The notes: generated from the sequence alone by a model not told the origin. A stretch of DNA of 6,166 bases from an uncultured Clostridia bacterium (GCA_947624755.1 CANQLQ010000125.1:1-6166), one strand, 5' to 3'; positions 1 to 5,908 are shown, counted from the stretch's first letter. A program made the numbers and translations.

Positions 1-1372
1 CGTGAGCCTGAGCATATTTTGCCGCCTTTTCGACCTCTTCATCGGTAGCGTCGTCCTTGCCCCAGCGGATATTTTCTTTTATTGAGCCTTTGAAAAGCAC
101 ATTGTGCTGCATTACAAAAGAAATTTCGTTTCTCAGGTTATGGAATTTATATTCCTTTACGTTATGGCCGCCGACAATAACGTCGCCTTCGGTAGCTTCA
201 TAAAGTCTCGGAATAAGCTGAACGAGGGTTGACTTTGCACTTCCCGTTGCACCTATGATGCCGACAGTTTCGCCCGCTTCTATTTTAAAAGAAATATTGT
301 CAAGAATTTTCTTTTCAACTTCTTTGTTATATTTGAACGAAACATTTTTAAATTCTATACTTCCGTTTTCGGGAACAAGATTCGGGTCCGCCTCATCCTC
401 TTTTACGGTAGGTTCGGCATTAAAAATTTCACCGATACGATTGATTGATGCCCTTGCCATAACAATATTGAGAAAGGCAATAAGAACTGTCATAAGAGAA
501 GAAATTACCTGGGTAATATAACTTACAAAAGCCGAAAGCTTACCGAGAGTAAGAATGTCCTGACCTTCATAAATAATGAGTTTGCCGCCCCTGTAAAGGG
601 TAAGCACCATACAGGCGTAAACTATCATCATAAGCACAGGGGAAAGATAAAGAGTCATTCTCTGAGCTTTAATATTGGTTTTCGCAAGAGCTGTGTTGAC
701 TTTTTCAAACTTCTGCTTTTCGTGTTCCTCGCGGACAAACGCCTTTACCACTCTTATGTTGGTAACATTGCCTCTTATAACCGAATTGAAATTATCTGTT
801 GTTTCAAGCATTACTTTAAAAAGGGGAACAATAAGAATTGCAAGCACAACAAGAGCAATGAGAATACCCGGTACGGCAAAGTAGAATATCTGTGAAAGAA
901 GAGTACTTATGCTTATAGCTTTGGCAAGAGCAAGTATAAGAAGATAAGGTCCTTTTACGAAAGTAACAAGCACACTGCTGTACATTGACTGAATCATTGA
1001 AACGTCGCTTGTCATTCTTGTAATAAGTGAAGAAATTTTAAGCTTGTCAATGTTTTCAAACGAAAGATCCTGTACCTTGTTGAAAAGTGAGGAACGCATA
1101 TTTGCGCTAAAGCCCATACTTGCAATTGCGCTGAATCTTGCGGCAATATAACCTATTACAAGCGTCAAAAGACAAAAGCCGAGCATTTCAAAAAGTTTTA
1201 CGTTGATATCGTGTTGAGTTCCGGTTCCTCCAAGAGCGTTTACGGTGTCAATTACTTCACCCATTATTGTCGGGAGCTTGATTTCGATATAGGCGTCAAT
1301 AAAAACAATAATAGGAGTAAGGATAGAAATTATACGATATCCTTTTGTGAATGATAGAAGTTTTTTAAACAA
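1..1372 (-). CDS. ABC exporter half-transporter, fused membrane and ATPase domains (3' end cut by window edge)
   Basis: I translated this by hand: 457 open codons run to the window edge without a stop. The start is TTG at 1372-1370, eight bases after GGAGG (1385-1381); no in-frame ATG or GTG lies nearer that ribosome site. The product is a type IV ABC exporter subunit that would move a small molecule, lipid or peptide out across the cytoplasmic membrane. Residues 1 to about 310 are the membrane domain, with hydrophobic segments near 13-36, 61-85, 137-158, 164-186, 243-260 and 279-305, the coupling motif MTSDVSMIQ (120-128) and IRVVKAFVREE (206-216). The ATPase domain begins near 338, with A-loop Tyr348, Walker A GATGSAKST (374-382) and Q-loop Gln422. 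Signature, Walker B and switch histidine would lie off the left edge. The Walker A has Ala379 where glycine is usual. In Firmicutes such subunits are often half of a heterodimer encoded by adjacent genes, so the partner may lie beyond the edge. The substrate cannot be told. It is probably cotranscribed with mgtE, 29 bp upstream. Confidence 0.93.
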   Translation of the reverse strand, partial: MFKKLLSFTKGYRIISILTPIIVFIDAYIEIKLPTIMGEVIDTVNALGGTGTQHDINVKLFEMLGFCLLTLVIGYIAARFSAIASMGFSANMRSSLFNKVQDLSFENIDKLKISSLITRMTSDVSMIQSMYSSVLVTFVKGPYLLILALAKAISISTLLSQIFYFAVPGILIALVVLAILIVPLFKVMLETTDNFNSVIRGNVTNIRVVKAFVREEHEKQKFEKVNTALAKTNIKAQRMTLYLSPVLMMIVYACMVLTLYRGGKLIIYEGQDILTLGKLSAFVSYITQVISSLMTVLIAFLNIVMARASINRIGEIFNAEPTVKEDEADPNLVPENGSIEFKNVSFKYNKEVEKKILDNISFKIEAGETVGIIGATGSAKSTLVQLIPRLYEATEGDVIVGGHNVKEYKFHNLRNEISFVMQHNVLFKGSIKENIRWGKDDATDEEVEKAAKYAQAH

Positions 1373-1380
1373 AAAATTTT

Positions 1381-1385
1381 CCTCC
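1381..1385 (-). promoter_or_regulatory. Ribosome binding site fixing the TTG start of the ABC gene
   Basis: The minus strand reads GGAGG here, then eight A/T bases, then TTG TTT AAA AAA, which opens the ABC transporter frame. Strength and spacing are near ideal, which supports the TTG start. The site lies inside the 29-bp gap after the mgtE stop, and I see no terminator in that gap, so translational linkage within one operon is likely. Confidence 0.8.
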
Positions 1386-1401
1386 GTTTCTGTTTGGAAC
1401 G

Positions 1402-2772
1402 CTAAGCGGGAATAAGCGCATTTGCTATAGCGAAATATATAAGAAGCGAAATTGCGTCAACCATGGTTGTAATCATGGGACCTGCCATAAGAGCAGGGTC
1501 AAGCTTTAGCATCTTTGCAATAATGGGAAGCGTACAACCAATCATTTTGGCTACCATTACGGCGCAGATGATTGAAAGGCAAACGCAAAGAATAACGCTG
1601 TTTGACGTTTCGCTGTGGGTTATGCCGCGAATGATAAGCATTCGTACATAGTTTACGACTGCAAGAGTAATACCTACCATTACGGAAACGCGTATCTCTT
1701 TCCAAAGGACAACGAAATAGTCTTTGATTTTGATTTCACCGAGAGCAAGACCGCGTATGACAAGGGTTGAAACCTGATTGCCCGCGTTTCCGCCCGTATC
1801 CATAAGCATCGGTATGCAGGCGGTAAGCCCAGCTATGGTTGCAAGCTTCATTTCAAAGCCTTCAATAATTTGACCGGTGAATGTTGCCGAAACCATAAGC
1901 ACAAGAAGCCATACGATTCTGTTTTTGGCAAGGGTAAATACGTTGGTTTTGAGGTATTCCGATTCCGACGGGCGAAGAAGAGCCATCTTTTCAAAGTCTT
2001 CCGTTGCCTCATCGTCAATGATATCAACGATATCGTCAATGGTTATTATACCGACAAGCCTTAATTCCTTGTCAACGACCGGAATACTCAAAAGGTCGTA
2101 TTTCTTTGCGATAGCCGCAACATCTTCCTGGTCGTCAAGAGTTGTAACATAAATAAGTCTTTCGTCGTCGGACATAATATCCCTAATCGGAGTGTCCTCA
2201 TCGTTGAGAAGAAGCCTTCTAAGCGGAAGAGTTCCGACAAGGTGGCGTCCTTTGTCAATAACATAGCAGGTATAGATAGTTTCCTTGTCAACACCGGTTC
2301 TTCTGATATTTTTGATTGCCTCACCGACAGTCAGAGTATCGTGAAGCTCAACCATTTCAATTGTCATAACGCTTCCGGCTGAATTTTCGGGGTACTTGAG
2401 GAAACGGTTTATGATTTCTCTCGTTTCGCTGTCGGTATTTTCAAGCACGCGCCGTACGACATTTGCCGGAACTTCTTCAAGAAAGTCAACCGCGTCGTCA
2501 ACATAGAGGTCGTCCATAAGACGTTCGATTTCCCGGTCGGTTATAAGACGCACTATCATATGCTGGTTTTCGGGGTCAAGATAGGCAAATACGTCCGCCG
2601 AAATATCCTTCGGCATAATTCTGAACACCTTTACCGCTGTTTTTTCGTCGTCGATATTCATTATAAATTCAGCGATATCGGGGTAGGCCATTTCAACAAG
2701 CTGTGCCTTCAGCTTTTGTAACCGGCCGGAATTTACAAGGGCATAGAGCTCTTCAAATTCATTTTCTTCCAT
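1402..2772 (-). CDS. mgtE: Magnesium transporter MgtE
   Basis: The 456-residue product matches the usual length of MgtE, a homodimeric Mg2+ channel/transporter of the cytoplasmic membrane that is gated by cytosolic Mg2+. Domain order is complete. Residues 1 to about 130 are the acidic helical MgtE N-domain (for example MDDLYVDDAVDFLEEVP, 86-102). Two CBS domains follow: 131-195 (SAGSVMTIEMVELHDTLTV) and 196-255 (PIRDIM through SIPVVDKELRLVGIITIDDI). A connecting plug-helix region spans about 256-280. Five membrane helices lie near 284-303, 310-343, 354-378, 390-418 and 428-452. The family hallmark PMLMDTGGNAGNQ (321-333) is intact. LDPALMAGP (424-432) and Asp439 in the last helix match the pore region, Asp439 probably being the counterpart of Asp432 in Thermus thermophilus MgtE. 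The acidic N and CBS domains of the family bind Mg2+ and close the pore when Mg2+ is plentiful. The ATG has only a weak ribosome site (GACGG about 8 bases upstream). A structured leader precedes the gene and the ABC gene follows closely. The stop is TAG at 1404-1402. Confidence 0.97.
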   Translation of the reverse strand: MEENEFEELYALVNSGRLQKLKAQLVEMAYPDIAEFIMNIDDEKTAVKVFRIMPKDISADVFAYLDPENQHMIVRLITDREIERLMDDLYVDDAVDFLEEVPANVVRRVLENTDSETREIINRFLKYPENSAGSVMTIEMVELHDTLTVGEAIKNIRRTGVDKETIYTCYVIDKGRHLVGTLPLRRLLLNDEDTPIRDIMSDDERLIYVTTLDDQEDVAAIAKKYDLLSIPVVDKELRLVGIITIDDIVDIIDDEATEDFEKMALLRPSESEYLKTNVFTLAKNRIVWLLVLMVSATFTGQIIEGFEMKLATIAGLTACIPMLMDTGGNAGNQVSTLVIRGLALGEIKIKDYFVVLWKEIRVSVMVGITLAVVNYVRMLIIRGITHSETSNSVILCVCLSIICAVMVAKMIGCTLPIIAKMLKLDPALMAGPMITTMVDAISLLIYFAIANALIPA

Positions 2773-2971
2773 TTAATACACCGTCTTTCTTTGGATCGAT
2801 GCAGAAAACGAAAGCATTACAGATTCCATTTTGAACCTGCACCGATCTTAATTAAATTAGGCCCTTTAGGATTACTGTCAGAGTTATCCAAAGCAGGTTC
2901 ACCTCCGTAATTTGTTTTGCCCAAATAGGTTAGTCGTTAAAGTATATCTGCAAAATAAGCACAGATAGGTA
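2773..2971 (-). promoter_or_regulatory. Structured mgtE 5' leader with two mutually exclusive helices (candidate attenuator or switch)
   Basis: About 200 nt separate the predicted transcription start (about 2971) from the mgtE ATG. On the minus strand TGAACCTGC (2901-2893) pairs perfectly with GCAGGTTCA (2840-2832), enclosing a hairpin CTTT.GGAT.ACT / AGT.ATCC.AAAG (2893-2864) with loop CTGAC. A competing helix pairs GATCGGTGCAGG (2847-2836) with TCTGCATCGATC (2805-2794): 12 bp with two G.U pairs. Both use GCAGG at 2840-2836, so only one can form. Small hairpins (ATCTG/CAGAT and ATTTG/CAAAT) lie closer to the 5' end. No U-run follows the second helix, so it is not a standard intrinsic terminator. 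The mgtE start is not directly paired. I cannot match this to the M-box, and although GAACCTG...GGATAA resembles part of a TPP riboswitch, the CTGAGA half is absent. The pairings are seen directly; a regulatory role is inference. Confidence 0.5.
2817..2891 (-). CDS. Possible 24-codon leader peptide upstream of mgtE
   Basis: The frame starts at TTG (2891-2889), ten bases after a good GGAGG (2906-2902), and ends at TAA (2819-2817), 44 bases before mgtE. It encodes 24 residues, opening MDNSDSNPKGPNL and ending with GSKWNL. It is hydrophilic, with no signal peptide or membrane segment. The frame overlaps the 5' arm's hairpin and the shared strand of the two competing leader helices, so a ribosome moving, stalling or falling off here would change which helix forms. 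The early Asp/Pro content is loosely like enterobacterial MgtL, where acidic and proline residues make translation sensitive to Mg2+; that link is speculative. GTG at 2902-2900 overlaps the ribosome site and is an unlikely start. The GGAGG and open frame could be chance in a structured RNA, so confidence is low. Confidence 0.35.
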   Translation of the reverse strand: MDNSDSNPKGPNLIKIGAGSKWNL

Positions 2972-2977
2972 ATTTAT

Positions 2978-3006
2978 ATTATACATCAATTTAAGCCTTA
3001 AATCAA
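2978..3006 (-). promoter_or_regulatory. Promoter of mgtE (sigma-A type)
   Basis: On the minus strand the -35 is TTGATT (3006-3001), the spacer is exactly 17 bp and the -10 is a perfect TATAAT (2983-2978). Transcription would begin near 2971, giving a leader of about 200 nt before mgtE. Confidence 0.75.
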
Positions 3007-3186
3007 TAAGAAAGAGATTAAAAGTAAAATATATAAATTGCAATATAAAATGTCCGGAAAAATTAATCGGCATTTAATTGATTAATTAACATATCAGAAG
3101 ATAAATAGTCAAGTGATCTTCTTGGACAATTGAGAGTGTAAAATAAAAATTGCGCAACCGCTCAAATGCAAAAAGAACAAACAACT
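3007..3186. other. AT-rich intergenic stretch, no gene recognised
   Basis: There is no convincing coding frame on either strand; the only ATG frame of note on the plus strand (3050) is 11 codons with no ribosome site. A weak plus-strand promoter-like pair (TTGATT 3078-3083, GATAAA 3100-3105, 16-bp spacer) precedes the terminator at 3187. TTGAG (3130-3134) can pair with CTCAA (3161-3165). Confidence 0.4.
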
Positions 3187-3217
3187 AAAGAGGTCGTTTT
3201 TTACCGGCCTCTTTTTT
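3187..3217 (+). terminator. Rho-independent terminator, possibly bidirectional
   Basis: AAAGAGGTCG (3187-3196) pairs with CGGCCTCTTT (3205-3214) over 10 bp with one G.U and an 8-nt loop, followed by a run of six T (3212-3217). The canonical orientation is plus, yet no plus-strand gene precedes it. Read on the minus strand the same stem is followed by TTTAGTTGTTTGTTCTTTTT, so it may really end the MFS transporter transcript, about 350 nt past that stop codon. Confidence 0.75.
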
Positions 3218-3353
3218 GTATATTCAGTTGATTGATGAATAACTTAAGCTGTAATTTTTTAAATAAAGAACAACCAAAACTATTAAAAATTTATGCTGTT
3301 GCAGAGCTTTTCCGCATTGTATGCAAAAGATATTAAGAAAAACTGCATTTTGA

Positions 3354-3560
3354 TTTTCGATTCTCTGCTCCACATAACTCCCGTCGGCGATACCGACCCA
3401 CGGGTAACTTCCATCGGTAATGCCGACCCACGCGTAATTCCTGTCGGCGATGCCGACCCCACGCGGCGAGACAGTATGGGTTTTCGCTTCTCTGCTCCGC
3501 GTAATTCCTGCGGACGATGTCCGCCGCGTAACTCCTGTCGGCGATGCCGACGATACCGAC
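3354..3560. repeat. Cluster of ~30-bp hairpin repeats (CGCGTAAYTCC + 6-bp-stem hairpin)
   Basis: The core TAAY starts at 3375, 3405 and 3435 (exact 30-bp period), then at 3502 and 3529. Each core is followed by a short palindrome: GTCGG/CCGAC (3383-3397), TCGG/CCGA (3414-3426), GTCGGC.GAT.GCCGAC (3443-3457), GCGGAC.GAT.GTCCGC (3510-3524) and GTCGGC.GAT.GCCGAC again (3537-3551). A longer direct repeat starts at TTTTCGaTTCTCTGCTCC (3354) and TTTTCGcTTCTCTGCTCC (3481), 127 bp apart. The stretch is much richer in GC than the DNA around it and ends one base before the MFS stop codon. A 91-codon open frame crosses it (plus strand, 3293-3568), but its decapeptide repeats (like TPVGDTDPR) follow from the DNA period and I do not call it a gene. 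Confidence 0.8.
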
Positions 3561-3564
3561 CGAC

Positions 3565-5211
3565 TTAATCTTCTGCGTTTTCTACTGCTTCCTTAAGCCA
3601 TGTGGTGTCTTCGTCCTTTGAAACTTCACCGTGCTTAACTTGGGATATTACTGCAAGACCTATTGCGAAGAATATCGCACAGAACAGGAACATATAGTTA
3701 TAATCTTCGTTAAACAGACCGATTACAAGACCGCAAAGAATAGGACCTGTGATAGCGGCAGAGAAAGTTGCCGTATAATAATAACCGGTAAATGTACCGA
3801 CATAGTCACGGCCGCCGATTGCAAGAACAAGCGGAAGGGTATTAATATTAATACAGCCGACTGCCGCGCCGCCAACAACAAGAGCGATCCAAAGTACAAT
3901 CCAGACGAATGTCTTTGAAGTTGTAAATACCTGTGAAACGGTAAGATAAACAGCAAACATCGCAACGATTACGCCAAGACCTAACATAATTGTTTTCTTT
4001 CTGCCTATTTTTCTGCCCATTGCTCCGGCAGGAAGTCCGAAAAGGGCAAGGGAAACGGCAAATACAGCCATCATAAGGGTTGAATAAATAGGTTTAACAT
4101 TTAGTGTGTCAAGAGCAAAGTTCGTAAAATTCGGAACAATAGCTTCCGTTGCGTTGTTAATAAGGAAGAGAGAAGCAAGCATGATTATAAGACTTCTTTT
4201 TTCTTCTTTTGTGATAGGAAGGTCTTTGATTTTGATTTTCTTAGGCTTATCTTCTTTTGTTTCTTCAATAACAACGTCCTTTGAAAGGTCGTATTGCTTG
4301 TTCTTTTTATAAAATACAATAAGTACAACAAGGCAAAGAACAGCAATTACAGCCGAAACGAGAAAAATCGGTGTGTAATTTACATATGTCGGATTTCCTT
4401 GTGCATCGATCTCTATAACTTTTTTTGCAACATCAACACCGTCAACGGTGAGAACATCTCTGCCGCTGGCAATGAAGTTTTCAAGCTTATCTGAGAGACT
4501 TTCCGCTGTTGCACCGTTTAAAAATTCAATGATAGGATTGCCGTCTGCATCAACGGCAAGAATCTGTCCGAGTGAGTTTGTTTTTGCCTTGAGCGCCTCC
4601 TGCATTGATGTAAAGCCCAAAAGACCTACAACTGCGGTTGCTATCGTGCCGACAACAAAGCCTATCATCTGGCCGATACCGCCGAGAATGTTAATAACGG
4701 CGTTTGCATCACTTTGAAGATGTGACGGGGTAAAGTCCGGCATAAGCGAAACAACAGGCGAACGCCATACAGACATTGTGAAATTGAAAAATATGATGAC
4801 TGTCATCATAAGGATAATGCTGAGAACCGTTGATTTAACAATTGCCGCAACCGGAATAAGACTAAAGAAAACGGCGCAAAGAGGAAGGCAGACAATAATA
4901 TACGGCATTCTCTTGCCCCATTTGCTCTTTGTGCGGTCACTTCTTTTTCCGAAATACGGCTGAAAAATAACGCCGAAGATGTTGTCAATTGTCATAATTG
5001 CATTAACAATGAGCGCAATTGAAATAAAGCCCGGAAGAGAAGCGCCGCCGCCGGTAAGTTCGGTAAGCTTAGCTCTGAAAATTACCGGAACATATGAATT
5101 GTAAACCGACCACATAAGCATACAACCCATGAAGCCGAAGCCGATAAGCGCCGTGCGGCCATAGTTTAGCTTTTCGCCGCCGTCCGCCTTTTTAGTTTGC
5201 TTTTTGGACAT
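3565..5211 (-). CDS. MFS transporter, GPH/SLC45-like sugar:cation symporter
   Basis: The 548-residue protein looks like a 12-helix major facilitator. The N-half loop 2-3 carries GKRSDRTKSKWGKRMPYI (88-105), close to the G-SDRT-GRR-P signature of the glycoside-pentoside-hexuronide and SLC45/sucrose symporters. The C-half equivalent is GAMGRKIGRKKTI (396-408). Helices lie near 17-40, 60-86, 103-124, 128-147, 170-200, 279-302, 339-358, 375-398, 406-424, 434-453, 470-500 and 505-525. The likely role is uptake of a sugar or glycoside with H+ or Na+; the substrate cannot be read from sequence. Two unusual parts explain the length: a hydrophilic insert of about 78 residues between helices 5 and 6 (201-278), predicted outside the cell, with DADGNP (220-225) and DAQGNP (269-274); and a charged cytoplasmic loop (303-338). 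The start is ATG at 5211, seven bases after GGAGG (5223-5219). It stands alone with its own promoter, and no glycosidase or regulator is in view. Confidence 0.9.
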   Translation of the reverse strand: MSKKQTKKADGGEKLNYGRTALIGFGFMGCMLMWSVYNSYVPVIFRAKLTELTGGGASLPGFISIALIVNAIMTIDNIFGVIFQPYFGKRSDRTKSKWGKRMPYIIVCLPLCAVFFSLIPVAAIVKSTVLSIILMMTVIIFFNFTMSVWRSPVVSLMPDFTPSHLQSDANAVINILGGIGQMIGFVVGTIATAVVGLLGFTSMQEALKAKTNSLGQILAVDADGNPIIEFLNGATAESLSDKLENFIASGRDVLTVDGVDVAKKVIEIDAQGNPTYVNYTPIFLVSAVIAVLCLVVLIVFYKKNKQYDLSKDVVIEETKEDKPKKIKIKDLPITKEEKRSLIIMLASLFLINNATEAIVPNFTNFALDTLNVKPIYSTLMMAVFAVSLALFGLPAGAMGRKIGRKKTIMLGLGVIVAMFAVYLTVSQVFTTSKTFVWIVLWIALVVGGAAVGCININTLPLVLAIGGRDYVGTFTGYYYTATFSAAITGPILCGLVIGLFNEDYNYMFLFCAIFFAIGLAVISQVKHGEVSKDEDTTWLKEAVENAED

Positions 5212-5228
5212 GATATTTCCTCCAATTT

Positions 5229-5248
5229 CATAAGCAAAAGTGCTTATG
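5229..5248. promoter_or_regulatory. Candidate operator or leader hairpin of the MFS gene
   Basis: A perfect inverted repeat, CATAAGCA, four bases, TGCTTATG, lies between the predicted transcription start (about 5258) and the GGAGG at 5223-5219. The position suits a repressor roadblock; as RNA it would be a hairpin five bases from the ribosome site. It lacks the central CG of typical LacI-family operators, so I do not assign a regulator. Confidence 0.5.
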
Positions 5249-5264
5249 TATTTATTTACTCTTT

Positions 5265-5294
5265 ATTATACAATAATGTTCATCTGTTTTTCAA
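5265..5294 (-). promoter_or_regulatory. Promoter of the MFS transporter gene (sigma-A type)
   Basis: On the minus strand the -35 is TTGAAA (5294-5289), the spacer is 18 bp and the -10 is a perfect TATAAT (5270-5265). The start site would be near 5258, giving a leader of about 46 nt. Confidence 0.72.
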
Positions 5295-5383
5295 CCTTTA
5301 AAGTTTTATGAATAATTAATCTACCAAATGCACAAAAAACAAGTCTGAGTTTTGGTTAATAATAAAACTTTGTAGAAAAAAAG

Positions 5384-5500
5384 GACTGACGCAGTAGGGG
5401 CGACCCCATGTGGTCGCCCCAAAAACGATTTCAATTTTACAAGGCGGCAACACGGGGTCGCCCCTACGCGATTTATGATAAAAATTAATTTGCGACAGTC
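5384..5500. mobile_element. MITE-like element with nested inverted repeats (no transposase)
   Basis: The outer ends GACTGACGC (5384-5392) and GCGACAGTC (5492-5500) are inverted with 8 of 9 matches, in A-rich/T-rich flanks. Inner arms GTAGGGGCGACCCCATGT (5394-5411) and ACACGGGGTCGCCCCTAC (5450-5467) are inverted with one mismatch. The left arm is itself a palindrome: GGGGCGACC, six bases, GGTCGCCCC (5397-5420). No protein is encoded; a 74-codon minus-strand frame through it is built from the repeat. Length and architecture fit a non-autonomous miniature element mobilised in trans. A clear target-site duplication could not be fixed by eye, so mobility is inference. Confidence 0.5.
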
Positions 5501-5596
5501 TCTTTGTTCGTATTAAGAAGCATAATAAAGGAACTTCCAAATTAGTGACAAAGTGTTTTCGCGGAGTAAAATTATAATTTTATATACTCTCTATCC
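5501..5596. other. AT-rich spacer with a near-perfect palindrome
   Basis: There is no gene. TAAAATTATAATTTTA (5567-5582) is a perfect 16-bp palindrome, flanked by GAGTA (5564-5568) and TACTC (5585-5589). The GC-rich repeat units start immediately after. Confidence 0.4.
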
Positions 5597-5651
5597 CGCG
5601 TAATTGCCGCACGCCATGCGTGCCCGCGTAATTCCTGCGGACGATGTCTGC
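5597..5651. repeat. Second site of the ~30-bp hairpin repeats (two units)
   Basis: Two units with the CGCGTAATT core begin at 5597 and 5625, 28 bp apart. The first has the stem GCACGC.CAT.GCGTGC (5609-5623), the second GCGGAC.GAT.GTCTGC (5637-5651) with one G.T pair. The core and the second unit are nearly identical to the unit at 3498-3524, two kilobases away across the MFS gene, so this is a dispersed family. Confidence 0.75.
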
Positions 5652-5771
5652 GCCTATAGACTGTTTGTGATTTATCTCCCCTGTGGTAAGGTTGTTTCTT
5701 TTTTATCTTAGTTGCGATAAAAAGGAAAAATGAGGTTTGTGCTTCAAGATAAAGCCTGTTTGTGTAGATTG
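5651..5771. repeat. Direct repeat of ~120 bp, copy A
   Basis: The copy runs from CGCCTATAGAC to GTTTGTGTAGATT and by eye matches copy B (5944-6062) at roughly four positions in five with few small gaps. Both contain TTTATCTCCCCTG, a TTTTATCTT.GTTG hairpin region and a GTGC.TCA.GATAA.GC hairpin. Here the hairpins are TTTTTATC/GATAAAAA (5700-5723) and GCTT/AAGC (5741-5755). There is no coding frame of note; nature unknown. Confidence 0.7.
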
Positions 5772-5848
5772 GGTTTTATCTTCTTGATTTTTGGTTTGAG
5801 CTTTTTTGTTGTAATTTGTGCAAATTATCGGTTTTGACTGCCGTCGGC

Positions 5849-5874
5849 GAACTTTTCTTTTGAAAGAAAAGTTC
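5849..5874. repeat. Perfect 12-bp-arm hairpin
   Basis: GAACTTTTCTTT (5849-5860) and AAAGAAAAGTTC (5863-5874) are perfect inverted arms with a 2-base TG centre. It is followed by CCAAAAGAAAC rather than a T-run, so it is not a plain intrinsic terminator on either strand. It lies between the two direct repeats. Confidence 0.7.
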
Positions 5875-5908
5875 CAAAAGAAACATGCTGACGTACGGCT
5901 GCGCTCAA

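Noticed and set aside
2899..2904. Alternative GTG-started leader frame beginning within the GGAGGTG
   Set aside because: The GTG directly adjoins the ribosome site, leaving no usable spacing.
2832..2906. TPP riboswitch upstream of mgtE (GAACCTG...TGGATAA resembles its 3' half)
   Set aside because: The GGGGTGC and CTGAGA half of the TPP aptamer is missing and the gene is not a thiamine gene.
2773..2971. M-box (ykoK) Mg2+ riboswitch
   Set aside because: Expected by gene context, but the conserved GTTAGGTGAGGCTCCT-like and GCTGCTGCCC-like blocks are not present on the minus strand.
3354..3560. CRISPR array
   Set aside because: The 30-bp period is contiguous repeat with no unique spacers, the units diverge, and there are no cas genes.
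3293..3568. Plus-strand 91-codon ORF with decapeptide repeats
   Set aside because: Its second half is produced by the 30-bp hairpin repeats, it has no ribosome site, and it overlaps the MFS stop codon.
5316..5540. Minus-strand 74-codon ORF
   Set aside because: It is composed mostly of the MITE-like palindromic repeat and its flanks, and has no family resemblance.
5849..5874. Rho-independent terminator
   Set aside because: The stem is A/T-dominated and is followed by CCAAAAGAAAC on the plus strand and CGCCGACGG on the minus strand, so no T-run follows in either direction.
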